DNA of 64,000 nucleotides. Source: Branchiostoma floridae. Its lineage: Eukaryota; Chordata; Leptocardii; Amphioxiformes; Branchiostomatidae. The notes under the pieces are model-generated. The model was given only the letters and a program-made list of their open reading frames with translations. It searched no databases and was not told the origin of the DNA. This document shows, one piece after another, positions 35,736-53,400 of this stretch. The stretch is taken from positions 3,944,981 through 4,008,980 of the forward strand of contig NC_049996.1 of the NCBI RefSeq assembly GCF_000003815.2. The letters are read 5' to 3'. The first letter of the stretch is position 1. Every line of letters begins with the position of its first letter. The translations under genes were made by a program, and so were the position numbers.

Positions 35736-35972
35736 TTAAAAGTAATAAACTAGCAGTAGCAGCACCAAAAGTGCGGCTGACTGTGCCCTGCCCTCAGCGA
35801 TTTTAGTAGGCTTTGCCGACACGCTTTGTTGCGCAGCATTCCATACGAGTGATATCAGATTCTCCTTCTTTTCGGAAAGTCTCAAGCCTCTGACTCGCAA
35901 GGAATACTTTAGGGACTCACACGTCCAGTGTTTTAGCTCTTCGTGTGAATAAACGTCCACCTCCTCATCCAT
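35736..35972 (-). pseudogene. SAP-domain N-terminal remnant of transposon second gene
   Basis: The Met at 35972 opens MDEEVDVYSHEELKHW, followed by a SAP-like DNA-binding helix pair (ESLKYSLRVRGLRLSEKKEN, LISLVWNA). It then runs into a low-value hydrophobic tail and a stop. It lies inside the transposon ends, tail to tail with the transposase, which suits the start of the element's accessory nuclease gene. The nuclease part is absent. Confidence 0.5.
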
Positions 35973-37432
35973 TACGGCCGGAACGAAAATGAAAAAAAAA
36001 AAATATTGACAGTAAAAACCATCACACACGTCTTACACTAGGCTTCAATAACTTAAAATTATTTTTATTCTTAACTGACAGTTCTCGAATCTTCTTTAGA
36101 ATAGGTGTTCGTAGCAGCGTGTTCATACCTGCCAGGTGGGAACACCTGCGGCGGCGCGCGGTGCGCCATCTCCCTAATCAAAAACGCTACAATACACACG
36201 CATGACGCAACGCCTGGGCGGCAAGTTATCTAAAAAAATGGCGGATTTTACCCATCATGCATTTCGCGCCGGTAATTGCGAATAGGCTTATTATGAGACA
36301 AGACGACATTTTATTCCTTTTATATTATGTAATGTTTACCAACGGACTTTAGGTCTCGAAATACTTGTACAGATTACATATACTCTTTTGCACCCTAATT
36401 TTTGACTGGGTGCACAGGTACACCTAGCTTAAATACTGGAATATCTGTTAAATGTCAATAAGAAGCTGCACAGTTATGTATAATGGTTGTGTCAGAATAA
36501 CAAAACGTCTTACAATACTTGTTTAAATTTGAATGTTAGCGATAAAATAACATTCCTGAAGAACGGTAACAAGGTCAATCTATGTTGATATTCTTTGTCT
36601 AAAACGTATTCTCTCACCGTCTAGGATATAAGATTCTATTACTATCTTTTATTACTCACTGCACCAAAAGCCTCATTTCCAGGATGGTAACTGACTTACA
36701 CCTTCCTGGAAATTATACATGTCCTTCAAAATCCGGAGGTTTCATGCCTGCGAACGAGACATGTACAGTCCTTTACATGTCCTAGAATCTCGCGGAAACG
36801 AACCATTTCTGTGTGCAGGACGTGTAAAGGGCTTGAAATACCCTTACAGATTTCCTTGAAACAACCTTACACAACAGGACATGAGCCGTGTGTTGCATTG
36901 TGTGTTGGCGGAATATGCATACATTAGCGGCCAATTACCACCTAATTATCTTTCCCCTGTCTGCCTCACCCAGTGCATCCCTTTTGTCATGGAAAGTGGC
37001 GTCGAGAGTACTGACGCCCCCCCCCCCCTTCTGGATTTTGCCCCCCTCCCCACTTATTCGGCAGATTCTTGCTCGTATTTCTTATTCTGTAATAGCATCA
37101 TATATTTATTCATATTGAAACAAGACAACTTTTATTAGTGTTTGTTCGTGTGTATGATAGGTTGAAGTCGCGAGTGACTTTTGTATGTCATAGAATGCCG
37201 GCTGGTCTCTTGTTGTCTACTCAAGTCTTCGTAGGCTACTAGTATGCACTTCTTGTATGCCGTGAAAGGGAAGACTCGCCTATCAGTATCACGGCAAACT
37301 CAGAAGTTCCACACCAAACTCCCTTCGTCGGCTAACTCCATTCCCGAAACAAAAGAACATAGTCAACGTTGAAAATCGCGGAAGCCCCCACCCCCCCAAA
37401 AAACAGCCCTGTTCCGGAGACTGCAAGGGAGT

Positions 37433-37688
37433 CTAGGTAATGCATTTGTCGTTCCTAGATGAGGGTGGTTTCACTACCCAAACACGATAGCCGTTTCGAT
37501 ATTCCTCCATATTTCCGTCGAAAGCAAAGTCAAATGCCGACTGCAATATCATCGCTACAGTTGTATACGGAAGCTCCTTGATCCATGAAGCCATGGGAGA
37601 GAACTTTGGCCCGACGGTGGTCCTGTTATCAGTTGCAGCTGACGTCCTGGCCCGTGATCTTGAGTAGAAACTCCTTGCTGTAAAACAA
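37433..37688 (-). CDS. Possible terminal exon of an unrecognised gene
   Basis: After a TTGTTTTACAG acceptor the minus strand is open for 85 codons to TAG. It includes the N-x-T sequon DNRTT, then SWIKELPYTTVAMILQSAFD and YRVWVVKPPSSR. Composition is protein-like and codon use is unlike the nearby repeats. No upstream exon was found and no family recognised, so it may be chance. Confidence 0.25.
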
Positions 37689-39664
37689 TGACCAATGTTC
37701 CTCGGCATCATCAGATAACGCACCCTGGTATCTAGACACACTTGGACAGCAAGAACGCACATCCACCCGCAAAGACGCGGACTTCACAATACCAACTTAA
37801 CTGAAGAATTTGAAAATTGTGACTGTCGCGTTGATTGGCCAAAGGGTTGACCCTATAATTGTGTGAGGAGAAATTCTATTGGCTTTTACTGAAGAATTTG
37901 CATGGGCACGGAGCCACGGACACAAAGAGCTGTGAACTACCGCTTACCAGCCATGTCTATTGTTACAATCACATCAAGGAGGTTGTTTGAGCTGCCTAAT
38001 TACCCGTATTTCACAGTAAAACAATACCTGCCTAGAAAGATGTGAAACATGCCGCTGTGATTATCAACAGCTTGAAACATCGGTAGAAATGTAACGTTCA
38101 ACGTTCTCACTTATTTTGTACAATCAAGAACGTAATCCGGGACAAAAATTTAGTACATCGAGTCAAGGAGGTTGTATCTTGACATAGATCATTTCACGTA
38201 TATTGTGCGTCGACAGTAGCCAAAGTTACAGACGGTAACCGATAAAATGGACAGTATTTTGTCCCGTGTTCTCTCCATTCTTTTGACAAAAAGCTGCCCA
38301 TAAATCAGAACGCAGTCCTATGTTTTCCCTATGCCCAACGTCGTTTCAGTTCAACTTCCTCGCACTGACGCGACAGGCACTCTGTATTTGCAGCTATAAA
38401 AACATCGTACATCACTAGTTTGCGAATATCCAAATTAAACTTTTTTGGTTATTTTACTTTATTTTCCTAGCTCTTCATACAAAGGGGGCTGATCACGTAA
38501 CTGATTATCGCGATATACGCAGAAGTCTATTGCAGCAGTTCAGATTTGTGTATATTGAAACAGAATCTCAGTGTGAGTGCAAAATAATTAAAGAAGAAAA
38601 TAAGAATAATTCAATGAACGCTGGGCGTTTGTGGCCTTTGTCTGTGCTAGTCTAGACAAAACAATACACATCCGGCTAACGAACTGCTGTTTATGTAATG
38701 AAAATGAAGAGTTTGTTTAAGCAAGGAAGTTGAAACCTCCTTGGTTTAAGACATACTTTCCTACAAGATCTAACGTTATCCCTAGCATATATTTTTTTTC
38801 CGACATGTAGAAATGAATATGAATGGCCCCCAGAGTAACTGCCTTCGGACCGTAGGATTTCCAAATAAGTTGGAAAAATCAGGCAAATCACAGCTTCATT
38901 AATTATGACTGTTTTTTAGTATTTTGTAGACCTTTCTAAAAATGGGGATGCCGTTTCTTTTTATAGTTGTATTTTGCTCCACTTTGTTCTGTCAGACGAT
39001 GTCACGGGTAGACATACCAACCATTCAATACCCCCTACAGCCCCCCCCCCTTATTTTGTGTTTAAAATGTAAACCTCATTGCTTGTTAATTGTCCAAGCA
39101 TAGCCTAGGCTGTGTTGCAGGGGTAGTAGTTGCCGTAAACAGTAATAACCCGTGACTCAAGCTTTGCTTTGAAGTAGGCGCCGCCAGGCTTTTGTCTGCC
39201 TATTTCCCCTACACGTCTGGTGTAAGGGTCCTAGAAATTCCTGTACAAGCGCGAGTCCAGGCATGTAAGAAAAAAACAAGGACCTTACACGCTGAACCAG
39301 GAAAGTCATGTACACAGCCAGGACACAGAACGTTTCACAGGTGTGTAAGTCCCTTGAAACACCTGGAAATTAGAGTTTTTGTGCAGTGACTATTTTTTTA
39401 ATGCTGTCAACTGCAGGAATGTTTAAAGTCTTTATTGGTTTTCATTTTTCTACTTCTTCGAGCTTGTTTTTACCTGTACGCTGGAGGCGTAAGTCTTGTA
39501 AGTGATGTACTGATCACGTTGTTCACACCTCTCATATATCATCGAAGATTAACGGAAAGAGATATAAAAGGTGTGGACAACACTGATGATTATTCAAAAT
39601 ACACTCACTGTGAAATGATTTCTATTATTAATGCGTTTCTCGTAGAGGTGGTGGCCGATAAAGA

Positions 39665-39835
39665 AATTTCAGGTCCAGATATGGTCCGGGTCCAAAGGAT
39701 CAGGTCCAGGTCCGGACTGGAACCTCATTAGTCTGTGAAGATTTGTGAATGGGTGATTCTCAAAACATTTCTTTATTTCGTTATAAATAATTCTGGTTTG
39801 GTTGAGTATCGGACGTCCATGGGTTTTTTAAAATC
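39665..39835 (+). repeat. CCGGTCCAGGTCC-type dispersed repeat, second copy
   Basis: ATCAGGTCCAGGTCCGGACT, then GTCTGTGAAGATTTGTGAAT and GGGTTTTTTAAAATC. It is collinear with 16190-16410. Confidence 0.45.
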
Positions 39836-40191
39836 ATATATTTATGTAAACAACGGCTTATATGCAAGACCCACCAAATGTAATAAGTTTTCCTTAAATT
39901 TAGTTGGCAACAATTTCAAGAAATTTTGCCTTGTTTTCGTGTTGGCAACAGTTTTTTGAAAGCCATTTTGACGACAATCCCTAATATTGGTTCTAAGAGT
40001 GTTTTTATGCACATTTAGTTGCTAATTAATGATATTTTCTTACATAAATGAAAACTTATGTTATCTAGAATGTAATTGAAAATTCGTCAATTATGCTAAT
40101 TTGATGATTTCGTCGGAAATTATGTTGATATCATTAAATGAAGACTTGGTGGTCATATGCTAATTCGTCAAAGTTACAGGAGTTAGAAGGG

Positions 40192-40740
40192 GCGGACCGC
40201 GTAGCGGGACCGCCTAGCGCAGCGGGACCGTGTTCGGCCCGTGACCGAGAGTTCTCGGGTTCGAATCCGGCTGCCGCATTACCGATGTTGTGCCCTTGGG
40301 AAAGGTACTTTACATGACTTTCCTCACTTTACTCAGGTGAACATGAGTATCTAGCTTCGGCTAGGGCCGTCCCTCGGACAGGGCGTTAAATGGAGGTCCC
40401 GTGTCTGAGGAGAGCCATACCCCAGGCACGTTAAAGAACCCGCCACACGAGCGATGGTGCGGTGTGAGTGGTTCAAAACCTACCGTACCTTGGCCGCACC
40501 TGTGGCATTACTGTCTTATTGAGGTCACCTGAGTGGCGCCGAATGGCAGCTGGCTCCAGACACTTGCGACAGTCGTATTGAGGTCACCTGAGTGGCGCCG
40601 AATGGCATCTCGCTCCAGACCCGACAAAGCTCGCTCCTAACCCTTGCGATTTAGCCCCGCCTATTGTAAGCTCCTCGCAATTCAGCCCCTGGCTGCAAAC
40701 TGCAAAGAGTGAGTAGACGGCCCACCCAATAACAATAACA
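40192..40740 (+). mobile_element. tRNA-derived SINE, copy 2
   Basis: It has an A box TAGCGCAGCGG (40215-40225) and a canonical B box GGTTCGAATCC (40258-40268). The body is almost collinear with the copy at 30882 and ends CAATAACAATAACA. Confidence 0.75.
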
Positions 40741-41189
40741 GGCCTCACAAGCCAACTACCACCCCCCGTCCACGACGTCCACATTCAAATAAGACAAGCA
40801 ATTATAATATCCTCTATGATATCAAATAATAGAACATATAAATGAAAATACAAATACAAATGAAAACTATTTCATTGCTACAATACTAAAGTAATTGGTC
40901 AAGAACAATTGAAAGACTTTCTTTAAGCAACTAACATTTGATTTTGGGTAAAAAATTGATCCAGGAGCTCTCAGTTACCAATTTTAAAATCCAATAAGAT
41001 CTAAATATATCTCGACACTTACTGATAATGATGAGCGAAATTCTTGCAGCTAAAGACCGTCCTGGAGTTGCAGAAACTGCCTCGCGAACAGAGTTCAAAA
41101 ACTCAACACACGTCCTGCAGGGTATAAACAGACAGGTAGACTAATGAATAGATTAAAAACTGTTTGTGCTATGATGAAACAAAACAGTT

Positions 41190-41761
41190 GCTCAGATGTT
41201 TATTATTCATTTTTACCGTGATTATTGCACTACCAAAAATGATTTTTGCTTGTTTTGCTTACCCCATGGACAATTCTTATATGAAAAAAAAATATTCTTG
41301 CAGGAAGAAAATGTAGAATAAAATTCTAAGCAAAACAAGAATCTACCAAAAAATCTTAATTCTCATGCAAAGAACAATTTTCTTATTCTTCTTTGGTGAA
41401 GAAAATTTTTTCTCACACCTAAGAACTTTAAGCAAAATCTTCTTGCTTTTTCTTATGGTGCAAGAAAAAAAATCTAGAAATGCTTATTTTTTTAAAACTC
41501 TTAAGAAATACAAGAATTTTTGCTCTTGATGTAAGAAAAGTATTCTTGGTGTAAGAATATTAATCTCAAAAATGTCTAAAAAAATTCAAGCAAAAATTTG
41601 CTTGCCCCATGGACAAGCACGTTTTTCTTAGATTTCTTGGGGACGGAATAATTTTCTTCCTGGAAGATAAATTTTCTGTGAGGAAGAAAAACAAGATACA
41701 CAGAAAAAATCATTTTTGGTAGTGTGCTCAGATGTTTATTATTCATTTTTACCGTGATTAT
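41190..41761. mobile_element. 500-bp TIR element between 36-bp perfect direct repeats
   Basis: CACTACCAAAAATGATTTTT at 41228 is matched by its exact inverse ending at 41724 (20-bp TIR). Immediately outside are identical 36-base direct repeats (41190-41225 and 41726-41761, starting GCTCAGATGTTTATTATTCA). The interior is AT-rich with repeated AAGAA/TTCTT motifs and encodes nothing evident. The ends resemble CACTA-type elements, but a 36-bp duplication is far too long for them. Confidence 0.7.
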
Positions 41762-42161
41762 AAGTACACACGTATTCATTTCAATGTTCTAATACGTAAA
41801 TTTCTCAGAAAAAATATCAGTAAGAGGACTAATATATAAAAACATGGCACTGGGAGAAAAAAACAATTTTCTACTTCATTTTTTTTAAAGAATTATATTC
41901 GTGGTTACATATTGTTCACCACAGCATGGCATAGGAGCACATCAATTGAAAGTGGTCACTTGTTTTGCTTAAGCTTAACCTTATTTTGATTGCGGGGGAG
42001 GGTGGTTAAGGCCTGCGCAAACTTTCATGTCACATAACGCCAAATTTGGTGACTTTTTTCAACATTTTGTCGTTTATTTAGGTTCTGATAACGTATTTGT
42101 CACGTCTATTTGCTATATTGCTGCTATTTTCTAATACACATATCTGTTTGCCATATTTCAG

Positions 42162-42355
42162 GTCATTCGGACAAGGAACGACAGGAGAAGAAGTCTAAGA
42201 AGAAGAAGAAGAAAAGTGACGAAAAAAATATTTTCACTCCGTACCTACGGTATGGTGGAGTGAAAATGATTAATCACATTAATTATATAGACAACCAACC
42301 AAACAGGTTTGCGGGTCTAGTGAATGACGCAGGTGCGAAACGCCTGAGGAAATAA
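42162..42355 (+). CDS. Possible Lys-rich terminal exon
   Basis: After CATATTTCAG the plus strand reads GHSDKERQEKKSKKKKKKSD, then IFTPYLRYGGVKMINHI, to a TAA. A low-complexity basic stretch after a good acceptor could be a last exon, but it borders a MITE and no partner exon was found. Confidence 0.2.
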
Positions 42356-42457
42356 CTGGGTCGTCCTAGAAAATTCTTCAGAAGTAAAGAAGACATTGCC
42401 TCTGTATCTACAGTCAAGGGTTGACGTTATTTGAGGAAATATTGGTATGGTCGCGTG

Positions 42458-48712
<6,255 letters not shown>

Positions 48713-48787
48713 GCGAGGGTCCAGAAAAACCGGTGTCACAGCGATCTCGCCCCCCCCCCCCGGGGGGACAAAATCACTAGCGATCTC

Positions 48788-49200
48788 TAGTTTTCAAATT
48801 TGACCTGGTACCTGCAGTTTGGCGTAACTTCACAGTCTGTAACAGGTGCAACCGGCATCAACCTCGCTAACGCCTCCTAGCGACTATTGACAAAACGTCA
48901 TCTACTTCTGGATGCGTGTAACTAGTTTTCAAATTTGACCTGGCACCTGCAGTTTGGCGTAACTTCACAGTCTGTAGCAGGTGCAATGGCCATCAACTTC
49001 ACTAACGCCTCCTAGTGACTATTGACAAAACGTCACCTACTTCTTGATGCTTGTAACTAGTTTTCACATTTGACCTGGTACTTGCAGCTTGGCGTAACGT
49101 CACAGTCTGTAACAGGTGCAATAGGCATCAACGTCACTAACGCCTCATAGCGACTATTGACAAAACGTCACCTACTTGGATGTTTGTAAATAATTTTCAA
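48788..49200 (+). repeat. Minisatellite with roughly 134-base unit
   Basis: Three units start at CTAGTTTTCAAATTTGACCT (48788, 48922, 49057) and each holds GTAACAGGTGCAA and CTAACGCCTCCTAGCGACTA. It lies just downstream of the protease stop codon. Confidence 0.8.
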
Positions 49201-50309
49201 AATTAACCGATATTTGCATTTTTTGTTCATTTTACACAGGATAAAATCAACAAGTACCATTTCGAGAAATGTTTATTCAGGATGCTGGCTTAAGTCAGAG
49301 AGAAGTCTGGAATATACGTAGTCTTCCCCTGGAAAGTTAGATAATATATGTAACCGAAATGTCAGAGGTCGTCTCCCAAGGGAGACGGGTTTTCGAGCCG
49401 AGTTACAACTAATAATTAGCCGAATAAGCCAGGAAACTAACTGTTTATAATAATTATAAGATGACATTTTGTGCAAGATGCATAAAGTCATTATACATGT
49501 ATACCGCAATGACCGCCCAATGACCCTATGAGTTTGTGATCTTTGCTTTTCTTTTGAGTTTTCCTAAGTTGCTTGTATGATTTACAAATCCGAATTGGAT
49601 TATTACTTTGTTATGTTCAATCCTTTGTTAGTAGTTATTTTTTTGTACCTTGAGTTATTATTATTGTTATAGGGCTCCCTTGGAAATCAGTTACAACGTT
49701 AACTGAAGGGACTACCCTAAAGATCAATCAATCAATCAATAAATAAAATGTATTAAACCAATGTTTGAATGTCAAATGTTCTACGATAAAATGCATATCT
49801 TGAAAATGGCGGATGCATCAAAGATGACGTCACCACAATGGTCCTGTGTAGTTTTCCTGTAAGTAAGAAACATACAAGTTATACTTCTGGTTTAATTTTT
49901 TTTCTATAGACAACATAAAGATATTTGGCTAGAAAGATGAGATTGTTGTTAGGGGTGATTTGCATCAACTGTTATCTCCCCCCCATGTATTGTAGAGTCT
50001 AGTAAAAAAATAAAAGAATTTTTGGGGTCTATTAAAATGAAACTTATGAGCCCCCCCCCCCCCCCCTCGGGACGACAGATAGAATAAACTACCGCTGAAG
50101 ATGGCCAACCTACACTATAGTGTAATATAATGTTGGCATGGCTAGCCTCGTCTTGTTGCAATGACCTCGAATAAACCAGGAAAATCCAAAATGGCCGCCG
50201 TTAGTGGAATCAATCATAGTGGCATGTAGGACGAATATAAAGATATATAATGTCATAATGTACGGTATTTAACTTATATATAACGTCCTTGGTAGGACTT
50301 TGTGAAAAT

Positions 50310-50445
50310 CTAACACTTGTCACAGTCTCGTACCCAGTGTTTCCATTCGGTGACGAGCTTGTAGAACTCCTCTCCAGGGCAGGTTCTGCCTGTGGCCAGG
50401 ACTTGGCGATGTCCGTACAGAGTGTAGTTAGACATCAACTTGTTC
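50310..50445 (-). CDS. PGRP exon 5: C-terminal His and Cys ligands, stop
   Basis: It encodes YTLYGHRQVLATGRTCPGEE, then FYKLVTEWKHW and a terminal CDKC before TAG (50312-50310). It contains the second His and the Cys of the zinc site. Confidence 0.87.
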
Positions 50446-53400
50446 CTACAAAAATATCAATATGTACATTATTTTTCTCCCTTTGAAAATCATGTTGCTC
50501 ACGATGTTCTTAGCTGCAGTCAAGTGTTTTTTTTTTCTCTTTTTTTATTTCAAATTCCTATTACTAGTTACATGAGCCATAGATTAATCAGTAATACATT
50601 GGTAAAGTTAATAGCGAGACTGTGGAATGATTTTATTTGTGCTATTTACCATTCTCTTGTTCTTTCTGTCCATCTGTTCTTTCCATCCTCCCTTGCTTCC
50701 AAGGAATCTTTCAATCCATCTTTCCAATCTTTCTTTCTTTCTCTCTTTCTTCATACCTTCCTTCACTCTTTCCTTTCTCCCTTCATTCCATCCATCCTTC
50801 CTTTCCTTTCTTCCTTTCTTCCTTCCTTCCTTCCTTCCTTCCTTCCTTCCTTCCTTCCTTCCTTCCTTCTTTTGTTCCTTAATTTTATCGTAACGTGGCT
50901 CTTATTCTTACCTCTCAACAGAAAGCTGAATCAGCATTTTGCCAGCAATAATGGCCTTCTCTGGGGGCAGCTCGTCGGTGAAATTTCCGATGAAACAAAT
51001 TCCTGGTAAAAAAAGGATAAATATTTCGTTATTCAAGGCATCTAGAATTCATATTATCTGTTATTAGAACAATAAAACAAATAAAAATAATAAGCTTGGA
51101 ATACGCGTTGCGCAGGCTATCAGCGTTAGTTGGGTGCGTCCAGAATACGCACGGAAAGCGTCATGTATACGCACTGATTCGCAGCAAGAAAATAGTGCTG
51201 CGCACTGCATATGCACCGAATGCGGAATAGATATGCTGAAGTTGCAATTCAAACGCCAGATGGACGTTACGTATAGTTTGATTTATTCCGAAAAAAATGC
51301 AAATCTTGTGCGTACTGCTGCGTATTGACAGAATTCCATACGGCCCTCATAAGCACTTGAAAGTATACCTAGGTGTGTGGAAACACCTTAAAGAACAGTC
51401 AATACCTAACTTAGCCGCAGAAAGAAACATAGTGTCGCGCAATGCATAAGCACCTTATACGGAATGGATGCGCTGGATTCGTTGTTCATACTCAATCTAC
51501 AAAATCTTATACAGACCCCATACGAACTTGAATAAACATGTTTGTGTGACGGCACCCTTACCGATGGATCGGTAGTTCCAGTCCGGTCCCGCCTGGGCGC
51601 CCCTCGTGTCCCACCCCCGTCCTTCAAACACGTCTCCGTTCCCGCCGACCAAGAAGTTGTAGCCGATGTCATCCCAGCCTCTGGTGTCCATGTAGAGATT
51701 CTGGATACACACTATGAATACGTTCATTAGCTTAGGAAATGACTGAAATGATGACTGATATGACAATGAAGGTTAACGGTTCTCAGTTTGATGATGAAAA
51801 TAGGAAGAAAGCCGTTGCGATACGTTTTCCGCAATCTCCTTCTTCATTCTTCATATCAAAATTGATCGACTGTTACCATGTTCTTGGTAAAGTATCGGAC
51901 ATTCTGCGGTGTTCGATTATACATAATGTAGCAAGTGGCAGGACAGAGATGGAGAGCTGGTTACTATATGTAGATGATCATGAATATGGTTGAGTGAAAA
52001 TAAACAAATCAGTAGCTCCATATGGTGAAGCATGTGAAGGTAAACGTTGTGCATTTGCTTGCAAATGCTACTTTCCTATTCACAAGCAATTCTTTATCAA
52101 TGGATCTTACCTGTATCCAACGTACACTTTCTTCACATTGGGACCTGTTGAAACACACGTCTGGTTCGTAGCTATGGTGGATGAAGACATAGGGGACAGG
52201 TGACGTCATGTTGGCACGTGACCTTGGTGGTCTCGCACCCCATTCTGCTCGGCTGACGATGGTGACCTGAGATTCACCTGAAATATAGTAGTTATAAATA
52301 TTAATATTTCCTGGGATTTCAATCGTCTTTGTACACAACTAGTAAAGACTAGAAGTAGCATTTTGTAAGTATCAGCACGATCATGTGCGCCAATAGGAAT
52401 TATAGGTAAATCGTTCTCGTCTCGACCATTGTCTCGTTTTGTTTCTTGTTTATTTTTTCTTTCTCAAGGGCTTTAGCCTTTATTACCCATAAGTCCTGTA
52501 ACCGCACATGCGTACTTGGAACGGTGAACGTGTTTATTAATGACCCTTCCTGGGCAGCAATAAATTATTTCCCTAGTTGTCGTCGCAGTTTGGGATCCAA
52601 TCCCACCCAAATATTATTTTTTCCGAAAAACATCATGACAGCTAAAAAGAGTCATTTACACCATAGCTCGGTTCACCATACCGAGTACGCATGTGCAGCG
52701 AAATGGATTATGGGTAAATGTCAAAGGTGAGATCCTATGAGGCATAAGGTAGCATTACACAGTTTTTCAACTATGAGGATTTACACTGTTAAGGACACAG
52801 GGGTGAAGAGGTCGGACGACTCAAAAATTCATATTGCATGGTACAACCTACAAAATATCTAAAATGAGCATAAAGTTTATGGCTCGTTCTCTTGTAAAAG
52901 CCACTTGGATTTGACCCCATGCGGAGGTCACCGAACTGCAGCCGACGCACAGGTAGGACCGGGCAACAGTATCAAGGCGCAAATTTAAGTCGGCCGAAAA
53001 AGCATCGTAATCCAACTAACTTATGCATCACCAAAACTGATGTATTCTTCTACCATTCACCACAGTTTTCACCTCGCTGTTGTGCACGGAAGAATAGCTA
53101 CGGCCTTTGTAAGTACTGTGGCGCACTACTTTATACCCGAACTACGATGCTTAAATGTATTATAGAGCCTTTGTCAGTTACTTTTTTTTATTTAGAACAT
53201 TATTTAGAACACCTCAATAGTTACCTGTGTTGTTTATTTTAAAACACCATAGCCGTTACCTGTTTTGTTTATTTAGAACGTAAGAATTATTCCTTGTTCC
53301 GAAAAAAATGTAAAATTTTATTTTCAATTCATTGATGAAGAAAGGTGGACACCTTTCGAAACGTCAATTAAAAATTGACAATTATCCAGAAGTAATGATT

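Larger units (their letters stand above)
33581..36291. mobile_element. Decayed THAP/DDE_Tnp_4 DNA transposon with terminal inverted repeats
   Basis: Ends are a roughly 22-bp imperfect inverted repeat: ATAAGCCTATTTGCATTTAC at 33581 and the same, with 2 differences over those 20 bases, on the minus strand from 36291. Both ends are flanked by TA, consistent with a 2-bp target duplication. Inside are a transposase pseudogene (plus) and, converging on it, a SAP-domain reading frame (minus). This layout matches ISL2EU-type Harbinger relatives, whose second gene is a YqaJ-type nuclease; that assignment is from family knowledge. Most of the second gene is missing, so the element is internally deleted and not autonomous. 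Confidence 0.72.
36300..40190. other. Mostly noncoding region
   Basis: It contains one low-confidence exon (37433-37688) and one repeat (39665-39835). The rest shows no gene-like structure. Confidence 0.4.

Noticed and set aside
50440-51009. 189-codon plus-strand frame rich in Phe, Leu, Pro and Ser
   Set aside because: Translation of the TTCC microsatellite in a PGRP intron, antisense to real exons.
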